NCBI GenBank assembly: GCA_029246415.1
Contig: JAQWNF010000025.1
Coordinates: 62,001 to 126,000 of the forward strand
Direction of reading: 5' to 3'
DNA length: 64,000 nucleotides
From: Glaciecola sp.
GTDB taxonomy: Bacteria > Pseudomonadota > Gammaproteobacteria > Enterobacterales > Alteromonadaceae
Under the pieces are notes generated by a model, which did not search any database, had not been told where the DNA came from, and saw only the letters and a list, made by a program, of their open reading frames with translations. Shown here in pieces: positions 17,382 to 28,900 of the stretch (its first letter is position 1; every line of letters starts with the position of its first letter). The position numbers and the translations under genes were made by a program.

Positions 17382-20300
17382 CTAATTGGTTGGAGGTTGC
17401 AAATTGACTGGAATTTTGTCGATTTCAGTCAATGGTATATCGTCGTCTTTTAATATTTGTACATTTTCTCGCTGTGGCAGTCGAACTTCAGTACTTTGAC
17501 GTTCTAATTCGGTAATGACGGGTGCACTAAAATCACCACTAATAGAGTAGTTTATATTGGAAAATACTTTCGCCGAAGTGAGTACTTGGTTTACTGCTAA
17601 CGCGGCTATTGCAGTAGGAGGATTGACCATAAAGTACACTAACGCAGGCAAATTACCTGTCACATTAGGCGCAAAGGAAACCGTGTAGTTAAGTTCTTTA
17701 TTGACTAGGTCGGAATACCCGGCAATATCGATTTCACCAGCACCGCCATCAACCACCGTATCAGTAGTGAACGCTATGCCATTTTCAATACTCATAGTAC
17801 CGTTGATTTTGTCATAGAAAAAGCCTTTGGCAAAGACGTCACGAAAATCCAAACTGAGCTTGCGCACCAAAGAATCGAGTGATAATAAGGTAAAAATCCG
17901 CGAGCCTTTATCACTGATTTCGGTAATATAGCCATCAGATAATGACCAATCAACACTGCCATTAACATCGGCAAAAGCAAAATCAAAGGGAGCGTTATCC
18001 CAAGCCAAATCAAAGTTAAAACGCGCAGCAGAGTCTTTAATCCCTGTAGAAAAAGTAAATTCATCTAAAAAAGCACCAAAATCATCACTGGTAACCTCAC
18101 CATTAATCATGGTGCGTGAGGTCTCGCTCGGTAAGGTGTCCCATGTTCCAGTGAGATCCACTCCGCCATGATCATTTTGTGTCATGAGTTGTGTGATTTG
18201 CATGCCCTGTTCAGTAGGGAGTGTTCGCAAAGTGACAGCTCCAAGATTGTTATTCAATACTCGACATTGAGTACAAGTAAACGCAATTGGCGGTAATTTT
18301 CTGGGATCGATCGTCGCTTTTGATGTCGCAGCAGGCGGTTGTGTTAACTGAGTGATATTAATGTAATCGGCTTGAATATCGATCCCACTGCCAAGCCAGT
18401 CATTAAATAAACGCACGGTGCCGCGAGCTTCGCGGGCATTCAAGTCGATTTGCCAGTTGTTATCCGATTGCTTGGCCGTCGCATTGATATTGTTTAGTGT
18501 TTGATTGGCAAGGCTGACTTGATCAATCGCCATAAAGATCCGTTCTGGTGTTGAAAATAACGGAGTGCTGTTGCTATCAAAGCCTGCTAACAAGCGATCT
18601 AAAGTTTGGTACCACTCACTCACATCCAAGTGTGGTAAATTAGCTGAAATACTAAACCCAACCCCTGTGCCTTCAAAATCGCTTGCTCCGAGCGCTAAAT
18701 GCGCGCGCGAAAATTGTTTTTCTTTATGCGGTAATACACCGTCAAAACGCACCTCTTCGCCAAGTGTTGCGCTAATTTCAGATGCCAAATCTGTCCCTGT
18801 TGCACGGATAGCCAACGGCATAATAGTATCGGGTGTTTTGGCAAATGGAGCGGGTAGGGAGTGCGTTACACCGACCAAGTCACTCATCAGGTCAAATGTA
18901 TAACGCATACCTGATTGCGGTAATTGAAGGTTTAACGAGCCTTGCCATGCTGCTTGACCAGCAAATGCGTTAGCATATTCTGCACTCGCCAGATGTGCAA
19001 ATTGAGCGACATCCCAATCGCCGCTAAGGGCCATTGTTGCATTGTAACCCTCAGCGCGATTAATACTGTTAGCGCCATCTAGGCTTAGCGTGATGGGTTG
19101 ATCAAAGAGTTTAGCGCTGAGGTTAGTGACCGTAATTTTATCGTTTACAAAGCGCAGCTGACCTTTTGCTTGGGTGAGTGCCAAATCTACATCCATAAAT
19201 TGAATGTAGTTATTAGGTAAATCAATCGTACCACTGGCAATCACATCATCATTGTCTAGTGGGATCTGTAGATTTAGATCCGCAGATAAGGTATTGGAAA
19301 TAATAATATTTTCATTTAACAATTGCCCTAGTGAGCTAGACAAACTCGACTTGGCCATGACTCTTGCCAAGGCATAGCCTGAGCCAGTCCCTGTTGCATC
19401 AATCGTTAAAAGGCTTTCACCGCTTAGTCCTGGTAGTGTTGCGGTTAGATCTGATAACGTTATATCGAGTATCTTGCCACTGGGGGCACGCATCACTAAA
19501 TCGTTATTTTCAAATGCTAATTCTAAATCTAATTCGCTGAGCATCGGCCATTTAGAGCCAAATTTAAACTCACCTTGGCGCATTAGTAAATTGGCTTGAA
19601 ATATGCCGTTGTTGCGTTCAAACGGAAAATCTTGTCCTGCGCCATGCCAAATTAAGCGAGTCGGTTCAATCGTACCCGTTTGAGTATCCGTACCTAAAGC
19701 ACTGACCAGATATTGGTAGGTTTTTGCGCCCATTAATTTGGTGGGGAGCAATTTAACAACATTTTTAGCGTTACCAGGTGCAAGTAATGCACTAATGGAT
19801 AACACATCTTCGCTACCACGATAACCAAATTCCACGTCGGCTTGGACTAAATCGGATGCAAAACTAAGTTGTGACGGTAAAATAGAAAACTCATATGGGT
19901 CAATAGACAGGTAAACATTTGCATCTAAGGCATGCATTGTCATGTTTTGCGCCAACAACTGATCGGTCATCAGCACTTGCTCTTCACCTTCAACGCGGAT
20001 ACCCACTAACAGCGGAGAGCGTTCATGTTTGACTGAGTCAATCTCTGTCGTTGTCGAGGTTTGTTTGAACGTAGCGATAAGTTGAAGATTGTTGACGCCG
20101 GGAATCGCAGTTTGTTGCATGGCTAAGTTATCAAATATGATTTGTCCTAGCCATTGCTCGTCATTTGCGACAAGCTCAATACTACTTACTTGGGCTTGTG
20201 GCTGCGCCTGGCTTAACCATGATTGAGTATCACCCGATAAGAAAAACTCACCGACAGCTTGTAATGGTGCAATTGCAAATGGTGTCGAGCTTGATAATGA

Positions 20301-21320
20301 CCAAGTCCCAGTGGCATCGCGTAAAGCACTAAAATTCATTGCCATGGTCGTATCATTGACGCCTAACACGACATTTTGAGCATTCACCAACCAAGTGTCG
20401 TCTTGTGGGGTCGCCATAAAATCGATATTTTGAATACTAGTGACAAGTGTTGTTTGGGCATCCTTCCAACGTAATTGAGTCGGTGTAATTTGCCCGCGTA
20501 TTTGAGTAATTGCAGAGCCATCTATGGTGAGCCAAGCGTTACCTTGTGCTGCACTTTGGTCCAATTCAATGTGTGCTGGCATATAAGCGGAAAGCCAACT
20601 GCCAAAAGCGATTTTCTGAGTTTCTAAAAACACAGTGCCATGTAAATTATCAGGCTGACCGATGAGTTGAGCGGATACTTGCGCAATATTGTCGGGATTG
20701 TTATTAAAAAATATTTCCCCGATCCCTTTGTGCATGACACCGTTATTGATCCAAGATAACTGTTGCACATCAATGCGTTGAGTCTGATTCCTTTGCTTAA
20801 TATTGACGGTTGAGGAGACGACCGAAAAATATTCTAATTTGTTGAGTAGGATGTCTTGCAGTAGATCAGGTAAGTTACCCGACCCACTCTCAGGCTCGCC
20901 GCGCTTAGCTTTATTCAGATCTAAGTTAAGCTGTAAACCTTGCAACTCAAACTTTTCAGTCACCAAGCCCCATTGCAGTAACGTTGCCAGCAAATCTACT
21001 TCGACGTAGATATTATTGAGATCAAACTCAATCCCCTGAGCTTGACTATCGGCTGTTGAATTAGGCGTTAACTTAACTTGATGCAAGGTCAGGTGAGGGC
21101 CACTGCCTTCCCAATAGCCATCAATTTTACCGATTACGATTTGCGCATTGAGTTGCTGCGACAAGTATTGGGTAACATGGGCATTAATTTGATTAGCGTG
21201 GGGCAGGCTCAAGCGGATCGCCGTTATCAATACTGCCACACAGACCAACAGTATCGTGGCGCTGCGCCACAATATTGATAAGCTGGTTGTGATCCATGTA
21301 CTGCCCGACGGTTTACTCAT
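17382..21320 (-). CDS. yhdP: AsmA-like envelope lipid-transport protein YhdP
   Basis: A 1312-residue member of the YhdP/AsmA-like bridge-protein family, anchored in the inner membrane by one N-terminal segment (residues 15-32) with the bulk as a long repetitive beta structure in the periplasm. YhdP and its relatives TamB and YdbH are implicated in moving phospholipid to the outer membrane. The DUF3971-type body and the AsmA-like C-terminal part (D-I-A-G-Y-S-D-L near 1215, with N-Y-T-V-S-F-A-P) are seen. Length is close to the E. coli protein (1266). It lies 2 bp after rng, in the conserved rng-yhdP-tldD order. Confidence 0.93.
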   Translation of the reverse strand: MSKPSGSTWITTSLSILWRSATILLVCVAVLITAIRLSLPHANQINAHVTQYLSQQLNAQIVIGKIDGYWEGSGPHLTLHQVKLTPNSTADSQAQGIEFDLNNIYVEVDLLATLLQWGLVTEKFELQGLQLNLDLNKAKRGEPESGSGNLPDLLQDILLNKLEYFSVVSSTVNIKQRNQTQRIDVQQLSWINNGVMHKGIGEIFFNNNPDNIAQVSAQLIGQPDNLHGTVFLETQKIAFGSWLSAYMPAHIELDQSAAQGNAWLTIDGSAITQIRGQITPTQLRWKDAQTTLVTSIQNIDFMATPQDDTWLVNAQNVVLGVNDTTMAMNFSALRDATGTWSLSSSTPFAIAPLQAVGEFFLSGDTQSWLSQAQPQAQVSSIELVANDEQWLGQIIFDNLAMQQTAIPGVNNLQLIATFKQTSTTTEIDSVKHERSPLLVGIRVEGEEQVLMTDQLLAQNMTMHALDANVYLSIDPYEFSILPSQLSFASDLVQADVEFGYRGSEDVLSISALLAPGNAKNVVKLLPTKLMGAKTYQYLVSALGTDTQTGTIEPTRLIWHGAGQDFPFERNNGIFQANLLMRQGEFKFGSKWPMLSELDLELAFENNDLVMRAPSGKILDITLSDLTATLPGLSGESLLTIDATGTGSGYALARVMAKSSLSSSLGQLLNENIIISNTLSADLNLQIPLDNDDVIASGTIDLPNNYIQFMDVDLALTQAKGQLRFVNDKITVTNLSAKLFDQPITLSLDGANSINRAEGYNATMALSGDWDVAQFAHLASAEYANAFAGQAAWQGSLNLQLPQSGMRYTFDLMSDLVGVTHSLPAPFAKTPDTIMPLAIRATGTDLASEISATLGEEVRFDGVLPHKEKQFSRAHLALGASDFEGTGVGFSISANLPHLDVSEWYQTLDRLLAGFDSNSTPLFSTPERIFMAIDQVSLANQTLNNINATAKQSDNNWQIDLNAREARGTVRLFNDWLGSGIDIQADYINITQLTQPPAATSKATIDPRKLPPIAFTCTQCRVLNNNLGAVTLRTLPTEQGMQITQLMTQNDHGGVDLTGTWDTLPSETSRTMINGEVTSDDFGAFLDEFTFSTGIKDSAARFNFDLAWDNAPFDFAFADVNGSVDWSLSDGYITEISDKGSRIFTLLSLDSLVRKLSLDFRDVFAKGFFYDKINGTMSIENGIAFTTDTVVDGGAGEIDIAGYSDLVNKELNYTVSFAPNVTGNLPALVYFMVNPPTAIAALAVNQVLTSAKVFSNINYSISGDFSAPVITELERQSTEVRLPQRENVQILKDDDIPLTEIDKIPVNLQPPTN

Positions 21321-21322
21321 AT

Positions 21323-22789
21323 TTACATCATCACCACATCAAATTTGTCTTGGTTGTATAAATGTTCTGTTTGTACTTTGATCTGTTTAGTGACAAACAG
21401 TTCAACTTCGGCAAGCATTGCGGATTCTTCACCCATAAGTGCTTCGGCAACGGCAGGAGAAGCATATACAACAAATTTATCTGCATCGTAGGCTCGGTTG
21501 ACTCGCACGATTTCACGCATCACTTCAAAACAAATCGTCTCAACAGTCTTAATCGACCCTCTACCTTCACACACAGGACAGTCTTCACATAAAATATGCT
21601 CCAGGCTCTCTCGTGTGCGTTTACGTGTCATTTCTATTAGTCCAAGTGCGGTAAAGCCATGAATATTGGTTTTAGCGCGATCTAAACTACAAGCTTGGGT
21701 TAATGAATGTAAGACCCGTTTTTGGTGGTCAAGTTCCTCCATATCGATAAAATCGATCAATACCATGCCACCAAGATTACGCAAACGTAGTTGTCGAGCA
21801 ATTGCCTGGGTGGCTTCAATATTGGTATTAAAAATGGTTTCTTCCAAATTTCGATGACCGACAAACGCGCCGGTATTGATATCAATGGTCGTCATGGCTT
21901 CGGTTTGATCGATGATCAAGTAGCCACCAGATTTAAGGTCGACGCGTCGTTTTAGGGCGCGCTGGGCTTCGTTTTCGACATCATACAAATCAAAAATAGG
22001 GCGCTCGCCTTTGTAATACTCTAATTTATCTTTTAATTCAGGTACGTATTCTTGGGTAAACTCCACCAGTTCATTAAATGAAAGTTTAGAATCAATGCGG
22101 ATTTTTTCAATTTCAGTACCGGTGAAATCTCGGATAACACGGCGAGCTAAAGGCAGATCTTGAAATAATACATTGGCAGCTTTGGTTTTCATTCGGGTTT
22201 GAATAATGCCCCACAGGCGTTTTAAAAACTCGGCATCCTGGGCCAGTTCTTCTTGATTGACGCCTTCGGCAGCGGTACGCAAGATAAATCCACCGTTTTC
22301 ATCACAAAACGTTTGTACGATGTTTTTTAGACGTTCGCGCTCTTCAGGATCTTCAATGCGTTGTGAGACACCAACATGCGTAACCGAGGGCATGAATACT
22401 AAATAGCGAGATGGGATCGTAATATCAGTGGTCAGGCGTGCGCCTTTGGTACCAATAGGATCTTTGACGACTTGTACGACTATGTCTTGGCCATCGCGAA
22501 CTAACTCACGGATGTCTTTTTTAGTAATATGGTTAGGGTTCACATCTTCTATGACTTCATTGTGGATCACGATATCAGAAGCATGCAAAAACGCTGCTTT
22601 ATCAAAGCCAATATCAACAAACGCAGCTTGCATTCCAGGTAATACGCGAGAGACTTTACCGCGATAAATATTGCCGACTAAACCAAGCTTGGTATGTCGC
22701 TCAATATGTATTTCTTGCAAAATACCATTGTCGATTAAAGCCACCCTAGACTCAGATGGCGTTACATTAATTAATAGTTCAGCACTCAT
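21323..22789 (-). CDS. rng: Ribonuclease G
   Basis: A 488-residue RNase G (489 in E. coli), the endoribonuclease that matures the 5' end of 16S rRNA and takes part in mRNA decay. It has an S1 RNA-binding domain (residues 36-120, G-N-I-Y-R-G-K-V-x-R-V-L-P-G-M-Q-A-A-F-V-D-I-G), the 5'-sensor and DNase-I-like region (Y-L-I-I-D-Q-T-E-A-M-T-T-I-D-I-N-T-G near 305), and the Zn-link cysteines C-E-D-C-P-V-C near 408. It lacks the long C-terminal scaffold of RNase E. Its start overlaps the maf stop by 4 bp. Confidence 0.97.
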   Translation of the reverse strand: MSAELLINVTPSESRVALIDNGILQEIHIERHTKLGLVGNIYRGKVSRVLPGMQAAFVDIGFDKAAFLHASDIVIHNEVIEDVNPNHITKKDIRELVRDGQDIVVQVVKDPIGTKGARLTTDITIPSRYLVFMPSVTHVGVSQRIEDPEERERLKNIVQTFCDENGGFILRTAAEGVNQEELAQDAEFLKRLWGIIQTRMKTKAANVLFQDLPLARRVIRDFTGTEIEKIRIDSKLSFNELVEFTQEYVPELKDKLEYYKGERPIFDLYDVENEAQRALKRRVDLKSGGYLIIDQTEAMTTIDINTGAFVGHRNLEETIFNTNIEATQAIARQLRLRNLGGMVLIDFIDMEELDHQKRVLHSLTQACSLDRAKTNIHGFTALGLIEMTRKRTRESLEHILCEDCPVCEGRGSIKTVETICFEVMREIVRVNRAYDADKFVVYASPAVAEALMGEESAMLAEVELFVTKQIKVQTEHLYNQDKFDVVMM

Positions 22790-23388
22790 GCCTCGATCAC
22801 TCCTGATTCTTGTAAGCAGGCGACGGTTTGTGCCAGTGGTAAGCCCACAATGCCACTGTAACTGCCGTCAATATGCTTCACAAATTGTCCGCCTATACCT
22901 TGAATAGCGTATCCACCTGCTTTGCCTATGGGTTCACCTGATTCCCAATAAGCGAGTCGTTGTTGTTGACTCAGTTCGGTAAATGTCACTTTGGATGTGA
23001 CTAGCGCTTCGCTCATATCCAGTCCAGTGGTGCCAACGGTGGCAATACAGACTGCGGTAATGACTTCATGAGTCTGTCCTGATAACAATGACATCATGTC
23101 CATAAAATCATCAAAATTAACGGGTTTGCCCAAAATCGTACCGTTAATGTGCACCGTGGTATCACTGCCTAATACGTATTTATCCGGTTGTTCAAAGGCG
23201 ATGACAAAGGCTTTTTCGCGTGCCAAGCGCAACACATAATCTGCGGCGGGTTCATTATCTTGGACGTCTTCATTAACATTAGCAGGTGCTTGTGTAAATT
23301 CGACTCCGATTTGTTTTAACAGTTCGACTCGACGTGGCGAAGCTGAGGCTAATACGAGCGCGTGTTGTTGGTTGTACAATGCTGTCAT
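22786..23388 (-). CDS. maf: Maf-family nucleoside triphosphate pyrophosphatase
   Basis: A 200-residue Maf protein (YhdE type), a dTTP/UTP pyrophosphatase thought to clear non-canonical nucleotides. Signature residues are A-S-A-S-P-R-R near residue 14, the V-N-E-D segment near 39, L-G-S-D-T-T-V near 72, and the C-terminal K-A-G-G-Y-A-I-Q-G near 157. The conserved mreD-maf-rng order is kept, with ATGA overlaps on both sides, so it is translationally coupled. Confidence 0.94.
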   Translation of the reverse strand: MTALYNQQHALVLASASPRRVELLKQIGVEFTQAPANVNEDVQDNEPAADYVLRLAREKAFVIAFEQPDKYVLGSDTTVHINGTILGKPVNFDDFMDMMSLLSGQTHEVITAVCIATVGTTGLDMSEALVTSKVTFTELSQQQRLAYWESGEPIGKAGGYAIQGIGGQFVKHIDGSYSGIVGLPLAQTVACLQESGVIEA

Positions 23389-23858
23389 TTTAGATCCAAT
23401 TGTCGTCTGATTTTACGCAATAACCAAAATAACCAAGGCCATAAAAAGACCGTTGTGATGATTGGCCAAAAATACGTAAACTGAAAAAGCACGTCTGTAA
23501 GCCAGTGTTGTAACCAAAATATAATGAGGTTATATAAGGCACACAGCAAACCCAATATGCCCATCTGTTGCCAGATCGAATAATTACGTAAACGTTGATA
23601 ATGCAATGAGCTAATGTATACCGCTATGACTAATGCCAAGCTATTTAAGCCTAAGCTATTGCCTAATAAAATATCTAGGATGATACCGCAGATAAACGCG
23701 ATCCCGATATTTACACGTTGGGGTAGGGCGATATTCCAATAGACGAGTACTAATAAAAGCCAGTCTGGTCGATATACAACGACGTTTAACGGCATGGGCA
23801 GTACTTCGAGTACTAATGCAATTAAAATAGTCATATAGATGACATAACGTTTATTCAT
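23385..23858 (-). CDS. mreD: Rod shape-determining membrane protein MreD
   Basis: A 157-residue MreD with five or six membrane segments (about residues 5-22, 28-45, 50-75, 90-115, 120-145). It works with MreB and MreC in the elongasome that guides lateral cell-wall synthesis. The P-D-W-L-L-L-V-L-V-Y-W motif is typical. The ATG at 23858 is chosen because GGAG lies 7 bases ahead on the minus strand; a longer in-frame start would add nine residues that lie deep in mreC. It overlaps the mreC 3' end by 8 bp. Confidence 0.94.
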   Translation of the reverse strand: MNKRYVIYMTILIALVLEVLPMPLNVVVYRPDWLLLVLVYWNIALPQRVNIGIAFICGIILDILLGNSLGLNSLALVIAVYISSLHYQRLRNYSIWQQMGILGLLCALYNLIIFWLQHWLTDVLFQFTYFWPIITTVFLWPWLFWLLRKIRRQLDLK

Positions 23859-24696
23859 TACTGGTCTCCAAAGGCGTATTTTCACGACCCAGTAATAACA
23901 AATAACGCAAGCGGTCTAAGCGTGCCAAAGGCGTCGCTTTAACGGTTGCGAACGGCTGACTTTCATCGCGAACGACACTGGCTATGACTGCAACGGGGTA
24001 GCCTTCTGGAAAAATATTGCCTAAACCGGATGTCACCAAAATATCACCTTCAGCGATATCGGCACTATGAGCCACGTGTCTGAGATTTAACGCATTGAAC
24101 TCACCACTACCATTGGCAATCAAGCGTAAATTATTACGTAAAATACGCACGGGTATGGCATGCGATAAATCCGACACTAACAACACTCGAGAAGTGGTTT
24201 GTGCGACATCGACGATTTGTCCGACTATGCCTTGATCGTCAATCACTGGCTGTGAGTTATACACGCCACTCAGGCTGCCTTTATTGATCAACACTTGCAA
24301 TGAATAGGGGTTGTTGTCGACGGCCATCAACTCTGCAACTGTTTTGGGTAGGGCGGTTTGCACCGGCGCGTCGAGTAATTTGCGTAATTGTTCATTTTCT
24401 GCGAGTAGACTTTGATAGCGTTGATTATCTGCTTGTAACGCCATCATCTGTTGGATCAACAACTCATTTTCGGTAATGAGTTCTTCTTGAGAAATAATAC
24501 GGTTGGTACTGGCATTTAATAATGATGCAGGTAATGACGCAATATATTGGATTGGTGATACAAATGTTGTCAAAATACTGCGCACAGGGGTAAATAAGCC
24601 ATACAAGCCATCGGAAACAAGCAAAGCCAAAGAGAGCACGACGACAATTAATAGTCGTGATTCTAGTGATGGGCCACGGTTAAATATCGGTTTCAT
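23851..24696 (-). CDS. mreC: Rod shape-determining protein MreC
   Basis: A 281-residue bitopic protein: a short cytoplasmic tail, one membrane segment (about residues 12-30), a coiled coil (70-115), and the periplasmic double beta-barrel domain with V-D-D-Q-G-I-V-G-Q-I and V-T-S-G-L-G-x-I-F-P-E-G-Y-P-V, a family hallmark. It links MreB to periplasmic wall synthases. A terminator-like hairpin lies in the 33 bp between mreB and this gene, which would lower its expression compared with mreB. Confidence 0.96.
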   Translation of the reverse strand: MKPIFNRGPSLESRLLIVVVLSLALLVSDGLYGLFTPVRSILTTFVSPIQYIASLPASLLNASTNRIISQEELITENELLIQQMMALQADNQRYQSLLAENEQLRKLLDAPVQTALPKTVAELMAVDNNPYSLQVLINKGSLSGVYNSQPVIDDQGIVGQIVDVAQTTSRVLLVSDLSHAIPVRILRNNLRLIANGSGEFNALNLRHVAHSADIAEGDILVTSGLGNIFPEGYPVAVIASVVRDESQPFATVKATPLARLDRLRYLLLLGRENTPLETSNE

Positions 24697-24700
24697 AATG

Positions 24701-24724
24701 AAAAAGGCAACATCCGTTGCCTTT
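24701..24724 (-). terminator. Terminator-like attenuator between mreB and mreC
   Basis: On the minus strand AAAGGCAAC (24724-24716) pairs with GTTGCCTTT (24711-24703) around a 4-base loop and is followed by two more T (24702-24701). This perfect 9-bp stem sits after the mreB stop and ends 5 bases before the mreC ATG, so it may also shade the mreC ribosome site. In E. coli most mreB transcript ends before mreC, so an attenuator here fits known biology. Confidence 0.65.
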
Positions 24725-24729
24725 ACTCG

Positions 24730-25782
<1,053 letters not shown>

Positions 25783-25874
25783 TTATTTTGTAGTTATTAG
25801 GAGTCTTTCTTTATGACATGTATTTTATGGGAAGTTTCAATATATTGCATACTATTTTTTCCATTTCAGACATA

Positions 25875-25915
25875 AAAAGGCCAGATTATGACAAAGCTGT
25901 CAATAATCCGGCTTG
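25875..25915 (-). terminator. Rho-independent terminator after mshQ
   Basis: On the minus strand a stem of about 14 base pairs with one mismatch and one bulged base (arms near 25915-25898 and 25893-25879) is followed by TTTTTA. It lies between the mshQ stop (25970) and the mreB start (25773) and would separate the pilus genes from mreB. Confidence 0.75.
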
Positions 25916-25969
25916 TGTAATTGCTTATACATGTTCTCTAAGCATCCGTGAGCCTAAGTTTGCAGCGTA

Positions 25970-28900
25970 TTATTCTAATACTTCGCGGAAATTGAACTTG
26001 CGGTCGTTGCCTCTAAATACACCAAAATTAACCGTCGCAGCGGGCATATCTAAACCATTGATCACGCCATCTCCGTTCCAATCATAATTAAGGTGCTTGG
26101 CCCACGCTGGTGAGCCGACTAAAGAGGATATTGTGACTTGTAATCCACCGCGAAGATTAGCAGGGGTAAAACTCAAATCACTGGTATCCGATATGCCTGC
26201 GGCTAAAAATCCGGCGCTTTGAATATTGCTATACAGACTCGCAATGTTATTTTCGCTGTCAGGTAAAGACGTTAAGCTGACCTGCCCTAAGTTTTGTGCT
26301 AGGGAAATGTTGGTTGAATTATCATCGGTGTTCACCAACCAATTGCCAGCTGCGTAATACTGCGCTTGCAGTGCTATGGACAATGCCTGATCTTCTGGGC
26401 CAAACGCGTTGATCATATTTAATCGACCGTAACGTTGTTGAGTACCTGTGATATGGCTAAATGTAAATGCACTGCACCCAGCGGGATAAGCAGCTTGATA
26501 ACAGGTGCCGTTAACGTCCGTCAAAAATGCTTCATCTAGCACCATATCGACCCCTGTTGCAAAGGTGGAGACGGGCAGTGTTGGTTTAGCGTATTGTAAC
26601 GCGATGTTATTGAGCAATATTTGGCCGCTGCCATCATTGTTATCATAATCACTCACCGTTGGGGTAGTAGGAGTCGTCGCTTGGCTCACTGTTAGGCCAG
26701 CCCCAGATACATCGGTGTAACTGATTTGTGCCTGTGCTTGCGCTGCGCTCGGAAAGAGCTGCCACAACGCACCCGTGTAATTAGGAGCAACTTGATTGAG
26801 CGCGTTATAGGCGGTCACTTCGATTTTTGGTAAGGCACTAATATCAAAGAAAAACGGTTGCCCTACATACGTAAAGGCGTCGGACGTTGCATCCTCAAAT
26901 TCAGGTGTATAGACCGCTTGTACATCAAAATAAGCCGGAACAAAAGGACCAATACGCAGGGTATTTGATTGCACAGTGCGATACGTATGTTGGTCTACAA
27001 TATAGAGTTCAAGCGTACCCACATCAGAAAAATAGGCATTTTCATATAGATATTGCCCTTGCGTTAAGCGCAGCTGAGAGCCATATAATGGCGTACTCGG
27101 GATCACCAAATTAAGTTCTGGATTAGCGCTGACTTCATATCCATCACCAAACGACAAAATGCCAAATTCAGTGCCTGTTTCTGGCGCCACGCGACTCGCA
27201 TAGACTGTTAATTGCTGTGGATTGTAACTGGGCAATTGGATATCGTTTGCCCCATAACCAACAATCGTAAAGTTAAACGGTAAACCCGCAATTTGGTTGT
27301 TGGTGATGTTATGACTTAATGCGATTTTTTGTGGAGTAAATTCGACGTTAAGCTGATTCGATTGTAACATTGCCCCATCAACATTCATTTGTGCTTTGAG
27401 GGTGAAATTGGTCGCGTCCGGTAAGCTAAAGTCAGCAAAATCAGTTTGCGCTGCGCTGTTAAACTGCATATTTGTTGCGCGCGTTACATACCCAGCTTGC
27501 GTATTAAGTTGCAGAGCACCAAACGGCACTGCGCAACCTAGTATTGGATTACCAGATTGATCATATTGATAGCACGCATAAGTCAGGTTGACTTCTTTGG
27601 TTCCGCTGACAAGCGCTTCACACACGCCGTTATTATCACGCACCGCACGCATGTTAATATGACTCATAGACGCACCAGCGACCATGCCTTGTGCAGTGAT
27701 TTGCTGCGTCAGTGTGGCATCAGAGCCATAATCCGTTGCTTGGTCAGCATAAATTTGTAGCCCTGCATTCACAAAATTGATATTGCATCCGTTGGTGCAT
27801 GTATTAACCAAACCTTCAGGCTTTGCATGATACATTGGCGTAAATACTAAAGGAGTATTACCCGGTGTGCGTGAGACTAAATCAAACGTAAATTGCCCTT
27901 GAAATTCATATACTTGTCCTGCGGAGTCACCATTAGGTGACGGTGCTAAACTGACTTGGACGGGGTGTTCATACAATTCATTGCAATCTTGATTTTTACA
28001 GGCTTTGACCGTGACGGGTGCGGTATCACAGGTTAAGGCTTGATCAGGGTGCTCGATTTTATAGCCGTATAAGACCGCGCAGGGTTCTGCTTTTTGCATA
28101 TCAGCTTGTATATCAGCAGCATTTTGTAAATGACTATATACCCTAACATCATCATAACGCCCATTGGCTGATGAAGTTGCCGTAATATAATCGGTGCGGT
28201 TATCAGCAAAAGCTAAATTACCATAGTCGGGCATAATATAATCCCAATTAGCGCCTTCGGTCGTGGTAAAAACTTGCTGGATCCCATTTAAAAACAATTG
28301 CACATCTTTGGTCACATAACTATAGCTCAGTGCAACATGCACCCAGGTCGATTCAGGATACGAAAATGAATTGGAGTTATAGCGAATATCTGCGTCGTTT
28401 GAAGATTCAAAGCCAAATTGCAAACTCCCATTTTCTTTGAGCATTAAATAAAAATACTTGTTGAGGGTCGCTGTCGTGGTAGCCTCCGAAATTTGCACAG
28501 CATCAAATAATGTGCGGTCGCGTTCATCTTGCCAACCTGAATTAGATTTAAACCAAAAAGAAATCGTCCCTTCAGGACCAACATCTTTTTCTAAATCAAT
28601 GGGGGTATCTAAAAAATCAGATGTGTTTTGATCGGTATTAGGCGGCACGTCTAAGGTACCACAGGACATATTATTGACCGGTGTTAACAGGCGTGATTCA
28701 CCCGATAACGTCGCGTGCATAGCATTACCTGAAGAATCTTGGATATCACCAGAATTACCCCAGCTGGTATCCGAAAAACGATACTCCGCTACCAATCCTT
28801 GGGAGGACGCATTGTCACACGCCGTGCATTCATAACCGGCTTGCGCCATTAATTCATTAAGTTCACTGTTGTCTAATGCATCATCATACCAACGAATATC

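Noticed and set aside
18565-18903. Forward open frame antisense to yhdP
   Set aside because: It lies fully inside yhdP, has no ribosome site and no recognisable domain.
25875-25915. TTGACA in the mshQ terminator as a -35 box for mreB
   Set aside because: There is no -10 box at 16-18 bases, and the bases are explained by the terminator stem.
25818-26087. Forward open frame across the mshQ terminator and 3' end
   Set aside because: It crosses the hairpin and the conserved C-terminal code of mshQ; residues look random.
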